A stretch of DNA of 64,000 nucleotides from assembly GCF_000005505.3 (NCBI RefSeq), contig NC_016132.3, positions 18,404,501 through 18,468,500 on the forward strand, in the 5' to 3' direction. A model generated the notes under the pieces. The model was given only the letters and a program-made list of their open reading frames with translations, did not search any database and was not told the DNA's origin. This stretch comes from Brachypodium distachyon. Its lineage: Eukaryota; Streptophyta; Magnoliopsida; Poales; Poaceae. Position numbers and translations under genes: made by a program. Below are positions 1 to 11,565 of this stretch, in pieces. Positions within the stretch are counted from its first letter, which is position 1. Each line of letters starts with the position of its first letter.

Positions 1-3000
1 CACACATATCAGGATTGCTACCTTGCACACCAGCGGTTGGCTATTGTTGATCCCACATCTGGAGACCAGCCATTGTACAATGAGGACAAATCAGTTGTTG
101 TCACTGTATGTATCTGGATTTATAATGAAATTTCACTGTTTTCATACATACTCCCTCCATTTCACAAAGGTTGGCGTATTTTATTTCGTTAAGACAAGGC
201 TTTGACCATTAAAACTCTATTGATATGTTTTTCTCATACATGAAATTAATATCAACGGATTCGTCTTTAAAAGTTCTTGCTAATGATCATGGTATCATAT
301 AACTTACATATTAGTATAGTAATTATTGGTCAACGGCTTGTCTTAACGAAACCAAATACGCCAACCTTTGTGAAAAGGAGGGAGTATTGTTGTGCTCATA
401 GTGGCTCATTTTTCAACCTATAACATATGATATGTCTTACTGTTCTTCTTTTGGCAATTCTTATGTCTCTGTATGATTTTGCCATGGGATTTATATGTGT
501 TGTCATTGGGCTCTGCTCATCGCATCTTTTGGCACGACTTTAATCAATGGTTTGTTCTTTTTGATAGTTTTTGTTACCTTTTGGTTGACATTTCAGGTGA
601 ACGGAGAGATCTATAACCATGAAGAACTGAAAGCTAATCTGAAATCTCACCAGTTCCAAACTGGTAGTGATTGTGAAGTTATTGCTCACTTAGTAAGTCA
701 TCTACTATATGTCCATTTTGCAAATTCTGTTGGTGTCATCTCGTGTAGCTTTTGCCAACACTTTTTGATATCTTCATCTAAACATCACCTTCCACTACAC
801 ACATTTGTTAACATCTGCATGTATTTTTTTTCACAGTATGAGGAATATGGGGAAGAATTTGTTGACATGTTGGATGGCATGTTCTCTTTTGTGCTTCTCG
901 ACACGCGTGATAAAAGCTTTATCGCTGCTCGTGATGCAATTGGCATCTGTCCTTTATACATGGGCTGGGGTCTTGATGGTATGTAAAGAACCGGTTCTTT
1001 TAGCTATTTGTCCTTTTGAACAAAACAAGGAAGGTTAGGTCATAATTTTTTTTTCCTGATCTGGACCCTTGGCAGGGTTTGCTTGTTTATACCACTGTTT
1101 TAGTGGTTGTTCCATGTATCAAGTTGTTCAATTTGGTTACCTACGGGTGGAGAAAAACTGGTTGTGTCTATGTTCATTTAAGTTCAGATTAAGATCAAAC
1201 AAATGCCTATTTGATTACAGTAGAATGGAATAAGACCAACTAATTTGCAGAAAAGAGCAAAAAATCCTATATCTATCATAGCCATAAATCCCACAAAACA
1301 ATTTGTAGTGGTATTCGTAAAAATAATATAAAATATTGGATTTGTATCTCATCATCTGGACTTTGATAACTCGAATGTAGAAGTGTTATCTAGGTTGCGA
1401 TATCTTGCAGTTTGAATGTGTGACAGGGAATATGTAGATTGCCATCCGGGATATACACAAGAATTGCCAAGTTAACAGCTAATTCAGTATATGGATAGTT
1501 ATGCAAAGATGCTGAGTTCTTCGTATTGTCAAAAAACACGGTTGACTGTATGTGCAAATACAGCAAACGCAAAGTTTAAATTGCATGCAAAGTCAACTGG
1601 CTTAATGCCGGCTCCCCCTGTTGCCTATCTCTTCTTTTGTTTAATACTGACCAGTCCACCAGGCTGATCTTGCTGAATCTAATATTTGGAAACCTGTCTC
1701 TAGGCAATGCTGTTGCCCAACAACAAAAGAAGTGCTCATTTTGATATACACAAGTAAAAAAATTCCTTGGAATCTGGAACAACTGCACAGTGTAGTGTCA
1801 GCACCTATCACAGTTGTCACAATCTTATCGATTTAATTGGTTTCTACTAAGGATTAATTTGTATATTTATTGGTTTTCAGGGTCAGTTTGGTTTTCTTCA
1901 GAGATGAAGGCATTGAGCGATGATTGCGAACGCTTCATATCCTTCCCCCCTGGCCACTTGTACTCGAGCAAAACAGGTTTACTTTTCTTTTTACATTTGT
2001 GACAAATTGGCAATTTCATTCTGCATGATACCAGAAATGTAAATTTTTAAACCCTGAAGGCAATAATGGTTTGAGCTAGTACTATTTATGCTGCAAGTAT
2101 CCTTTTGTTTTGCCTGCTAATCTGTTTTCTAACATCCGTTCTAGGTGACCTAAGGAGGTGGTACAACCCACCATGGTTCTCAGAAAGCATTCCCTCAACT
2201 CCTTACAATCCTCTTCTCATCCGAGAGAGTTTTGAGAAGGTTGTGCCTTTCCATTTCCTCTCTGTTACATTTTCGTACCATGGATAAAGTATATTTGATT
2301 TGTTGATGTAGGTTTATCAATAAGCCCACTCCCCTCTCCCCTGTCTCAGTTGCCCCCTCAAACCATTTTTGGGCTATCATATCTAGAGCTCCTGTCTGAT
2401 TTTTGGAGGACGATATCGTTTTGTAAAGTAAAAAACATAATTGCAGCCTGTGGTGTGAAGTATATGCGTGTATATTTTGGTTTACAAATATGAAAAGTTT
2501 GTGACCTGTGGAAAAGCAAGCAACATATGCATGTTTTTGGCACAGGTGGCAGATTGTCATATTTTTTTAACCAAAAGTTGTATGTGTATACTCCACCCCA
2601 GAAACTACATGTACTCCCTCCGTCCAACCAAAGATGTCTCAAGTTTGTCAAAATTTGAATGTATCTAGACATGATTCAGTGTATAGATGCATTCAAATTT
2701 AATCAAAGTTGAGACATCCTTTGTTGGACGGAGGGAGTATGATTTATTGATTTTAGAAATATTATGTATGGTTTATCCTTCCATAGACTGGATAGTGGGT
2801 TAAAAACTTAAAATGGTCCAGATATGATTTGATGCTGATATGATGTATTGATGCCTCTGGTTAGGCAATGTTTGTTCGAAATATCCCGCTTGGTATTTCA
2901 TGAGTAATAGGTTATTGCAGCACCCTGCAACCACAGTGATGTTTCAGTGTGTCCATTTCTATATTAAGATCTTACATACATGACGTGTCGTTCTAAACCA

Positions 3001-5137
3001 TGCTGATTGTATGTGTAACTAAATGGGAGTGTAAATACAATTTCTTAACTTCAGTGTTTTACCTATACCATCTACTATATTTTCTTATATAACTTACAAA
3101 TGCTGCAGGCTGTTATTAAGAGGCTGATGACTGATGTGCCATTTGGTGTTCTCTTGTCTGGTGGACTTGATTCTTCATTGGTGGCTTCTGTTGTTTCACG
3201 GCACTTGGCAGAAACAAAAGTTGCCAGGCAGTGGGGAAACCAACTCCATACCTTTTGCATTGGTTTGAAGGTACATTTCTTAATATTGTGTGCTGGTGTA
3301 TCATGTCAGGTCTTTTTTTAAATCTAGTTGTTCTCTTGCTGTTATGAGTATTCTTAGCAGAAAAGAGGAAACTTTCTATGGAGTATCAACAGATGACAGA
3401 CAGTATCATTCTGCTTTGCATTTTTGTAGGGTTCTCCTGATCTTAAAGCTGCTAAGGAAGTTGCTGACTACCTTGGCACAGTGCACCACGAATTACACTT
3501 CACAGTGCAGGTTCATTATCGGGTTTTTTTCCTTTGCATGTAAGAAGAGACATTTTGAAGTTCTTATTCGTTGCTATCAATAAAATACCAGGAGGGCATT
3601 GATGCACTGGAAGAAGTTATTTACCATATTGAGACATATGATGTAACGACAATAAGAGCAAGTACCCCAATGTTCTTAATGTCTCGTAAAATCAAATCGT
3701 TGGGTGTGAAGATGGTTCTTTCAGGAGAAGGTTCAGATGAAATATTTGGTGGTTACCTTTACTTTCATAAGGCACCAAACAAGAAGGAATTCCACGAGGA
3801 AACATGCCGGAAGGTAATTAAAGATCAGTGTTAGTACCGTTAAATTGCGATTGCTCTTTTTGATTTATATACTACCTTTGTTCCATAATTCTTGTCTCAA
3901 ATTTGCCAAAAAAATGGATGTATCTATTCCTAAAAAGCATCTAGATACATGTAATATTTCGACAAGAATTATGGAACGGAGGGAGTATATGCTAAGTTGT
4001 TCAGATGGTGCATGTGCACAGCATGGCTAGCTGATGAACTTATGGGAGTTGTTTCGCCTGACCTTTAGATAAAAGCTCTCCATTTATATGATTGTCTGAG
4101 AGCGAACAAATCAACTTCTGCCTGGGGTCTTGAGGCTCGTGTTCCTTTCCTTGACAAAAACTTCATCAATGTAGCAATGGATATTGATCCCGAATATAAG
4201 ATGGTATGTAATTTGTTATAACATTGTAGTGCATGTAATTTCAATCTATCTATGTTTCGTTTATTCTTACCTGCATTATGACTTATAATTATCATTTTGA
4301 AAATAATAATAGATAAGACGTGACCTTGGCCGGATTGAGAAATGGGTTCTACGCAATGCATTTGATGATGATGAGAAGCCCTATTTACCTAAGGTTGGAG
4401 AAGTTAACTTTTGTTGTGTTCTATTTACTCTGTTATTTGCACAGACTTGACGATTTATTTTCTGCGAGCAGCATATTCTTTACAGGCAAAAGGAACAATT
4501 CAGCGATGGTGTTGGGTACAGTTGGATTGATGGATTGAAGGACCATGCTAGTGAACATGTACACCATCTTTTCTTTGTCAAACTATTCATAACTTCACAG
4601 TATATTAATTCAACTTGCAATGTTTTTACCACTTTTATCCCCTCTTCAGAACTCAGTTTTTCTGTTCATTGTTCAGGTGTCGGATTCCATGATGATGAAT
4701 GCTAGCTTTGTTTACCCTGAAAACACACCCACAACAAAAGAAGCTTACTATTATAGGACAGTATTCGAGAAATTCTATCCCAAGGTCTGGAAGCTATTTA
4801 CTCTTATCATGATATTCTCAGATGTTTCATTTGCATAAAAAAAAGTCAGCATGCTCTCGATTTGACGAACCTGTCAATTATGCAGAATGCTGCTAGGTCA
4901 ACTGTACCAGGAGGCCCGAGTGTGGCATGCAGCACTGCTAAAGCTGTTGAATGGGATGCCGCCTGGTCCAAACACCTTGACCCCTCCGGTCGTGCTGCTC
5001 TCGGTGTGCATGATGCAGCTTATGAAGATTCTCTAGAAAAGGCTCCTGCATCCGCAGATCCCGTCTCAGAAAGCGTTTTCCGTCCAGCCCATGGGGAAAG
5101 CCTAGCCAAAACCGTTGCTCCAGCCGCTGCTGTTTGA
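1..5137 (+). CDS. ASN: Asparagine synthetase (glutamine-hydrolysing), 5' partial, 13 exons in window
   Basis: Class-II glutamine amidotransferase that makes asparagine and glutamate from aspartate, glutamine and ATP in the cytosol. Exons by GT/AG and family match: 1-105, 597-692, 837-978, 1881-1976, 2145-2239, 3109-3270, 3430-3510, 3592-3813, 4069-4203, 4313-4393, 4472-4558, 4677-4784, 4886-5137. They total 1662 nt, 553 residues plus TGA, one open frame. The glutaminase domain starts after the nucleophile Cys2, which lies in the missing exon; [21 protein letters not shown] and [16 protein letters not shown] are present. The synthetase domain has the PP-loop SGGLDSS (exon 6), [12 protein letters not shown] (exon 8) and [10 protein letters not shown] (exon 9). 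The enzyme is usually about 585-590 aa, so roughly 35 residues are off the window. Introns hold three Stowaway MITEs. No frameshift or premature stop is seen, so it is probably functional. The paralogue (ASN3-type by inferred synteny) is not settled from sequence alone. Confidence 0.95.
151..384. mobile_element. Stowaway-type MITE in ASN intron 1
   Basis: A 234-bp element with inverted termini (CTCCCTCCATTTCACAAAGG at the left, its near-complement at the right) and TA dinucleotides at 149-150 and 385-386. The arms, containing a GTTAAGACAAGG-type subterminal motif, pair over about 50 bp. Same family as 10556-10802, which is in the opposite orientation. Confidence 0.9.
2614..2737. mobile_element. 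Stowaway-type MITE in ASN intron 5
   Basis: 124-bp foldback with CTCCCTCCGTCCAACCAAAG and its complement at the ends, flanked by TA at 2612-2613 and 2738-2739. Same family as 48450-48558 and 61980-62094. Confidence 0.92.
3872..3985. mobile_element. Stowaway-type MITE in ASN intron 8
   Basis: 114-bp foldback flanked by TA, termini CTACCTTTGTTCCATAATTC and its complement ending GGAACGGAGGGAG. The core carries the common TGTATCTA/TAGATACA motif of Triticeae Stowaway families. The left terminus has diverged from CTCCCTCC. Confidence 0.88.
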
Positions 5138-5868
5138 GCTCCATGGTCCCATAAAATGCTTTAAAAAAATGTTGTTTAGTTTTGTTCCAGCTTAATCAGC
5201 AGCTTGTAGTCAGTTCCTTAAGTCATGCAGTGTAGAAATTGACTTGTTTTCCTTGATGCTTGCCATAATGTTTCGGTTCCATATGCACTAAGTTCGTTTA
5301 TGGGCTGAGCATCGCATTGTAAATACATCTCAGTGATTGATATTCTTCAGTTGGTTAATTTCAAAGTTTCATTAGACTCCTACATTGCTTTCTTGTTTGG
5401 GTGATAATATCGACATCCGGAATGAACAATATCGAGGACATATCCACCACTATAAAGCCACGGTTTGTCCATTCTATTTTTTGTGTGCTTTCTGAGTTCA
5501 TTGTTCAGGCCGTCGCCGGGTTACCTGTGCCAACGCCGAACAAACAGGGGTGCCGAGCATCCCTGCTGTTGGGGTTTCAGGCACAGACATTTGGCGCGTC
5601 ATGCAGGGGAAGGAATAGAGGGGACTATCCCAGTTTTCTCTCATAAAATATTTCATTTTTTATCAATTAAAAACACTTCTCACACTAGTATTTTAAAAAA
5701 CACTAGTGTTTTGAAATGAAAGGTTTTTTTTTAGTATTGGGTGAATACCCAATCCCCTCATATATCAATACACTAATCACTAAAAAAATACACTAGTGAC
5801 AAACGAGACCTTTGTTATTTTTTATGTTTTTGGTGGTAGCTGATGCAACACATTGTGTTACCTTATAT
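5138..5868. other. ASN 3' UTR and AT-rich spacer
   Basis: The first ~250 bp after the TGA is probably the ASN 3' UTR (T-rich, no further reading frame). The rest is AT-rich with repeated CACTAGTG-like words at about 5683-5800. A GC-richer patch at 5505-5640 was not recognised. No gene seen. Confidence 0.5.
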
Positions 5869-6558
5869 TGATAAGGATGGTTCGATCTTCTCGGAGAGTA
5901 ACGAGGATAACTTGTATGATTCTACAAATCTTCCGGCTGTTCACCCGTCTCCGCACAATGAACTTGCAACCCAATGGAAATTCGCAACACCACACACTTG
6001 CGCAGTAGTCTGCCGATCACAAGCGGTTTCACAATCTTCCAATTCCTAGCGGAACGACAGATTACGCTCGAACTTTCAGTATATAAAACACCCCATCGAA
6101 ACGAATATGGTGTAGGTAGAATTCCTGATCGAAACAAAGAGGAATTATATACTTTCAGATGAATGCTTGGAGCAATTCAACAAAAGGTTCTGAATAAGCT
6201 AAAATGTGGCGAGGAGTAGCCAAAACTCAATACAGACTCCGACTCAAACTCAAACTAGAATTCGACTCAGACTCAAACTAGAACTAGAATTCGACTCAGA
6301 CTCAAACATGGACTCGCAGATTTGGGCGCTCCTTAGATGTGTCGGACTCGTCGTAAGCTGTCCTGGTGCGCCTCATATTCGTACACGACTTGTGGTGCAT
6401 CCTGAGCATATCATCCTTGTCATTGGCTGCCCCTTGCACACAAGACATTCTTCTAACTTGTATCCTTCATCTTCACTTTTGGTGCGTCTGCCTCCCTCTC
6501 CTTCCTCGCGCATATCTTGATGTCGGATATCAGCGCTTAAAGATCCGTACCCTCATTA
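5869..6558 (-). repeat. 3' LTR of the small LTR element
   Basis: Left LTR copy, 690 bp. It carries an extra imperfect tandem copy of an ACTAGAATTCGACTCAGACT-type unit at about 6255-6308 and lacks the ~40-bp segment with a minus-strand TATA-like sequence that the right LTR has at about 7437-7480. Confidence 0.88.
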
Positions 6559-6573
6559 TCCTCCCCCTTCTTC
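6559..6573 (-). promoter_or_regulatory. Polypurine tract of the LTR element
   Basis: TCCTCCCCCTTCTTC on the plus strand, a 15-bp purine run on the minus strand immediately next to the 3' LTR, as needed for plus-strand DNA priming. Confidence 0.8.
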
Positions 6574-7090
6574 AAAAAGCGTTGTCCTCAACGCTGAAAG
6601 GTCTTTTCCAGCGGGTGGAGTCAGATCAGCAACATCGCCACACTCCATCTTCAAACCTCGCCGGTCTGCCACACCACGTCCTCCCTCTCGGCTAGCTTGG
6701 CCTGCCCTCGACGCCACTTCCGTTGTCGGCGCCACCAATCTGATTGAGACATAAAGCATCCTCCGAATGTAATGAAGCACACCTCGCATATCACCCCGAA
6801 CAAACAGGACAAATTCCTGTACGCTAAGAGTCCAAATAAGCTGAGTACACCCGTATGTGCAATCTGATTGGAAACCAATGTCTCTTTTTCCTTTTATTCC
6901 TTTCCTTGTTGTCCTTGTGAAGCCAGAAACTTCCCAGAATTCAGAACTTGCAGGGGAAACTTGCCGGAACTTGCCGGGGAAACTTGCTGGAACTTGTCGG
7001 GACTTGTCGGGACGTGCCGTGAAGTTGGATCTGAATTTCTTGGCTACACGTGCACCCACAAATCTCCTCTTGCCTTTTTTTTCGTAGCGC

Positions 7091-7100
7091 TCTGATACCA
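7091..7100 (-). promoter_or_regulatory. Primer-binding site of the LTR element
   Basis: TCTGATACCA on the plus strand, complement TGGTATCAGA, the usual plant retrotransposon site for initiator-methionine tRNA. It is separated by 3 bp from the right LTR, which fixes the element's orientation as minus. Confidence 0.88.
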
Positions 7101-7103
7101 AGA

Positions 7104-7752
7104 TGATAAGGGGTGGCCCGATCTTCTCAGAGAGCAACGAGGATAACTTGTATGATTCTACAAATCTTCCGGCTGTTCACCCGTCGCCGCACGACGAACT
7201 TGAAACCCAATGGAAATTCGCAACACCACACACTTGCGCAGTAGTCCGCCGACCACAAGCGGTTTCGCAATCTTTCAATTCCCAGCGGAACGACAGATTA
7301 CGCTCAAACTTTCAGTATATAAAACACCCTATCGAAGCGAATATGGTGTAGGTAAAATTCCTGATCGAAACAAAGAGGAATTATATACTTTCAGATGAAT
7401 GATTCAACAAAAGGTTCTAAATAAGCTAAAACGTGGTCTCCCCTAAACCTAGGCGTACTCCTTGTTTATATAGACGAGAAGTAGCCAAAACTCAATACAG
7501 ACTCCAACTCAAACTCAAACTAGAATTCGACTCAGACTCAAATATGGACTCACAAATCCGGGCGCTCCTTAGACGTGTCGGACACGACTTGTGGTGCATC
7601 CTGAGCATATCATTCTCGTCGTTGGCTGCCCCTTGCACACAAGTCATTTTTCTAACTTGTATCCTTCATCTTCACTTTTGATGCGTCTGACTTCCTCTCC
7701 TCCCTCGCGCATATCTTGATGTTGTTACAGTTGAGGATCCGTGCCCTCATCA
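7104..7752 (-). repeat. 5' LTR of the small LTR element
   Basis: Right LTR copy, 649 bp, beginning TGATAAGG and ending CCCTCATCA. It retains the segment around 7437-7480, which on the minus strand includes CTATATAAACAAG, a plausible core promoter. Confidence 0.88.
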
Positions 7753-7757
7753 TATAT

Positions 7758-10555
7758 GCTCTTGATCAAGTTTGAGAAGTTTGCTTCGTCTGTGATCCAT
7801 TATGGAGTTGTAAACTGAAACTACCTATTATCGTTGAAGTGACGTGACAAACAGTCCATGCGACAATTCAAGATGACGGGATCGGATTGGGCTCGCTCTC
7901 CGTAAGCACTGGATATGCGAGCATTTTTCTTGTGCCACTCTGTTATGTGAGGCATCTTTTTTTTTAAAACAACTCTCTCTATGTGAGGCATTTTGTGCTT
8001 TTTTTTTTTAGAATAGACAGCTTGTGCTATGTATGGTGTTTCAGGTTGTGCGAGCCCAATTTGCCATAGTTGGGCCGTGGGGTTTGATCAGGGTGCTGCT
8101 GGCACGGGCCGGGCTAAGACATCGTTGGCGAGAGTACTTATTTCGGATCCATGTACTTATTTCAGATCCTCTAAAAAAATGTACTTCTTTCAGATCCACA
8201 TGCATGTCTTACCAAATCTCACAAAAACCTGCAATCGCTTACCGAATTATCCATGCATTTTAATTCCTTGTTGGCCACCGAATTTGAGGTGATGTGACCA
8301 TTAGGTACAAATATTACATCTTGCGGTTTTCATCAGCTTCCATGACCATGCAGCGCGAGGAGGAATCACGCAGCCGATGAGGCCACTGCAATGTCGCCGG
8401 CAGCACCTGGATTCCGGATATCAGCTACGCGCTCTAGCGAGATACAGTACTACTTGATTGAGTACATCACCTTTTGGATTGCAGTACTGGAATCACACTA
8501 CTCGACACACGCACCGCTAAGGCCAGTGATGAGATTGCATGGAATGGAAATGGAGCACCACTTCGTGTTAATCCTAGTGTGTAGTCAGGCGAGAGAACCA
8601 ATTGCTCCCCGCTGAAATACAATGATCCTTGTATAGTCTTCTAGTATGTTCGTCTTGTAGATATTTGCATACAGGTAGCATTGCAAGCAGAGCCACTTTC
8701 TGCATGCGAACTCATCACGCTGATTTACCATGGTAACGGTAGCTTTTGTGCATAAGCATGGCAGGAGAGAAATCGATAAAGATCAGGGACGGTACTCCGG
8801 AACACAAGGCCTTTCCTATAACAGACGCAAAAGCTCCGCACTTTCGAGCACCCACCAGGCAAGAACCGGAAAAAGAACCGCACCGAACAAACCAAACCAC
8901 CATCCATCACCGATCGAGGTGCCGTGCGTATCCGCCGAAATCTGAAACGTCATGGGATGGGATGGCAGCCGCGCGCGTCCACAAGGCGCTCTCGCGTCAC
9001 CGAGGAGGGCGGACACATCCAGAATCCACCTCACTCACGATCGATTTCCATCGTGCGTCCCCACAGGCGCAGCACACGACGCCGTTGTCACAGTCTCCCT
9101 CCGGCAGTTGGCCGTAGCTCAGCTCGCCCATCTGATAAGTAATTCAATATACTGATATTTTGGGCAGCGTCCACACGATGACACGGATTTCACCTACTAC
9201 TGCTACACGGAGTACGGTCAACGAAAGTCACAAGGAGACAAAAGAAGCCGGGGGGATCAGGATTCAGGAGCACGACTACTACCACTCCGTGACATGTGTA
9301 ATCCATGGTCTTCTTCCTTCCGGAGTGATCTCAGCTAGACACGACGCGTACGGCTAACGACCGGGATGGATTAAAAGCAGATTAATTAACCCAACGCGCG
9401 CACAGGCACACGCTGTCGCTGACTCGTGGAACGGGAATCTGGAACGCAGACGCCCTGGCAACGACCCGAAAAGAGTAGTAGTAGCAGCGGCCGCGAAGAC
9501 GATCCGGCGAATCTGCGAGGGTCATGCGATCCACGAGCGTTGCCGGACCCCGCCACGGCGCCTCCCGAATCTCGCGTACGTATATCATCAGAAAACAGAC
9601 AAACCACCCGAACGGGGCAGGTCGATCGATCCATCGGCAAAGCCGGGCGGGCCACTCCTTGCACGGCACCAAACCGCGTGGAGAGACGAGACGAGAGGAC
9701 TTTGCTGGCCGGCCGGCTACAGTTGGGACGCTGCAGCACTAGCAGTACGCCTCTTTGCATACGGAGACGTCTCACTGACTCCGAGGGCTGGGCAAGGATG
9801 AGAAATGAAAAGGTTAAAGGCGCGCGGCGCCGGCCGGGCACGTCGTAAGCTCCACGTCTCTTCCGCGGTGGGCACGGACACGGGCGGACGGGCCCCAGGC
9901 GGCGGCGGTAATGCGGACAGCGACCACGGGGACGCGGGCACGTACGTGCGCTTTGCGACGCGGGATGCATGCCGCCGGGTCGCTGGGGCTCGCTGTCTCT
10001 TTCCGTCCCGGAGGAGGGGGGTCCCCCCTTCCACCTTTCTTTTCTTCGCCCACGGCTCACGCGAATTATTCCCCGCCGCGACCAGATCCGCCGTAGCGTA
10101 ATCCGCCAACTATGCCACCCAGCCGCCGGCCGGGACCCACGCTACAGCAGGAGGTGTGATCTCCGGCTAGAAGTTGCTGTGTAGTAGTGTGTTTTATAAA
10201 GCAAGTGTGTCGGCCGAGGTTGTTTTAGCATCTAATCTAATCTGGGGGAAAAAGAGTGCGGCGACCGACCTGCGTGGTGCACGAGGGAGGGGAGCAGGCT
10301 TCTCCCGGGACAACTGTCTCTCGGTTAGCAGCCGGTGGAGACGCGAGTAAAATTCAAGGCGGCGAGTCGACTCTACCTCTACGCGAGTGTTTAGAGAAAA
10401 CCAATTGGCCACGTCGTTCACCATCCATGCGAATTTTCTTTTCCTTCGATGCAAAAGCAGAGTATGTACAAACAGGATGACATGGTTTTTAGCCGAACAC
10501 ATCGAAAGGACACAAGAAATTTTGACTGCTCCCCCAAAAGCAAGCTCTGTTAATA
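7758..10555. other. Intergenic DNA with a GC-rich island
   Basis: No gene recognised. A short imperfect tandem repeat (about 28 bp, GTACTTATTTCGGATCC type, three copies) lies at about 8131-8200. From about 8830 to 10190 the sequence is GC- and CpG-rich and open in several frames on both strands; none of the translations resembles a known family, and the overlapping frames look like composition effects. Confidence 0.5.
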
Positions 10556-10802
10556 CTATTCTCTCCGTTTCACAAAGGTTGGCGTATTTTGTTTCGTTAA
10601 GACAAACTTTTGAGCAAAAATTAATTTATTAATATGTAAATTATATGATACGAAATCATGATCATTAGCAAGTACTTTTAAAGATGAATCCATTGATATA
10701 AATTTCATGTATGAAAAAACACATATGAATAGAGTTTTCATCGGTCAAAACCTTGTCTTAACGAAACAAAATACGTCAACCTTTGTGAAATGGAGGGAGT
10801 AG
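10556..10802. mobile_element. Stowaway-type MITE
   Basis: 247-bp element with CTATTCTCTCC at the left and its relative GGAGGGAGTAG at the right, TA at both flanks (10554-10555, 10803-10804). Internal sequence matches 151-384 in reverse orientation. Confidence 0.9.
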
Positions 10803-11565
10803 TATACGGATATTTGATTAGAAAGTAGGGACTGGTTTTGGCAAGAAGGGAGTGGAGGATTATTATGCAAAAAAAAATCTTCTTCATTTAACCAAGCTGA
10901 AATTCCTTGGCCCAATTAATAAATAACACTGCTAGAATGTGACTTCATATCGTATTGCACTTCTTAGTATGGATGAAATATTTTGTACTTTTGAAGCAAT
11001 CACAGGGGACGGTGAGGATCCCCACAATCCGACAGTGACTTTACCCAGAGGATGTGATAATCGATGATGTATACAAGAATGGCGTGAGCCTGAGCCGTGA
11101 TCGATTCTGCCCAAATCTTCCACAAGATGGCAAGAATATTGGAGGGCCATATCGTACGTCGGGGGAGCAGGAGGTAAGAATACCAGATTCTTTCATACGG
11201 AGTATTTGAATTATATATTTTTCACGTAGGGAGAAATACATGTGCGGACCATGGTTACAACGGCCTATTTGTCCGTGTCTGTTAGCTTCACCCAGACGTG
11301 ACTTCACTATCGGGTACCTTTCGTTTTTCTTCCCCACACGTGCATCACGTGCAATTAATTATTCTGTGGCTCTTAACTAATCTATCGACTAGTGACCTAG
11401 TGGCGTCTATCGAATAGATTCAATCACGGCCATACGTACATGTTAGCACCACCGAACATCCTCCCTAGGACGCATGGTTCAAGATCCATACGCATGGTAA
11501 CAGTATATGTGAGCATGGACAGTTGGAGACAGCGTCGATCCAGTCATGAGTATCATGTTGGCTTT
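10803..11565. other. Intergenic spacer upstream of the LINE
   Basis: No gene seen. It contains ACGCATGGTAACAGTATATG at about 11490-11509, which is repeated at the LINE 5' junction. The 11-bp LINE target site ATGTTGGCTTT is at 11555-11565. Confidence 0.55.

Larger units (their letters stand above)
5869..7752 (-). mobile_element. Complete small non-autonomous LTR retrotransposon
   Basis: Two direct repeats form LTRs: left 5869-6558 (690 bp) and right 7104-7752 (649 bp), both starting TGATAAGG. A 5-bp target duplication TATAT lies at 5864-5868 and 7753-7757. The element reads on the minus strand: a primer-binding site (complement TGGTATCAGA, 7091-7100, matching initiator-Met tRNA priming) sits 3 bp inside the right LTR, and a polypurine tract (complement GAAGAAGGGGGAGGA, 6559-6573) abuts the left LTR. 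The internal region is only 545 bp and has no gag or pol, so it must have moved by using another element's proteins. The right LTR ends CA, while the left LTR ends TA, a mutated terminus. TRIM/SMART-like in organisation, but with longer LTRs than typical TRIMs. Confidence 0.9.

Noticed and set aside
6556..7137. 193-codon minus-strand frame inside the LTR element
   Set aside because: It crosses the primer-binding site and the LTR edge and has no gag or pol motif.
9386..10109. 224-codon minus-strand frame and overlapping ones
   Set aside because: No known domain; several frames are open at once because of CpG richness.
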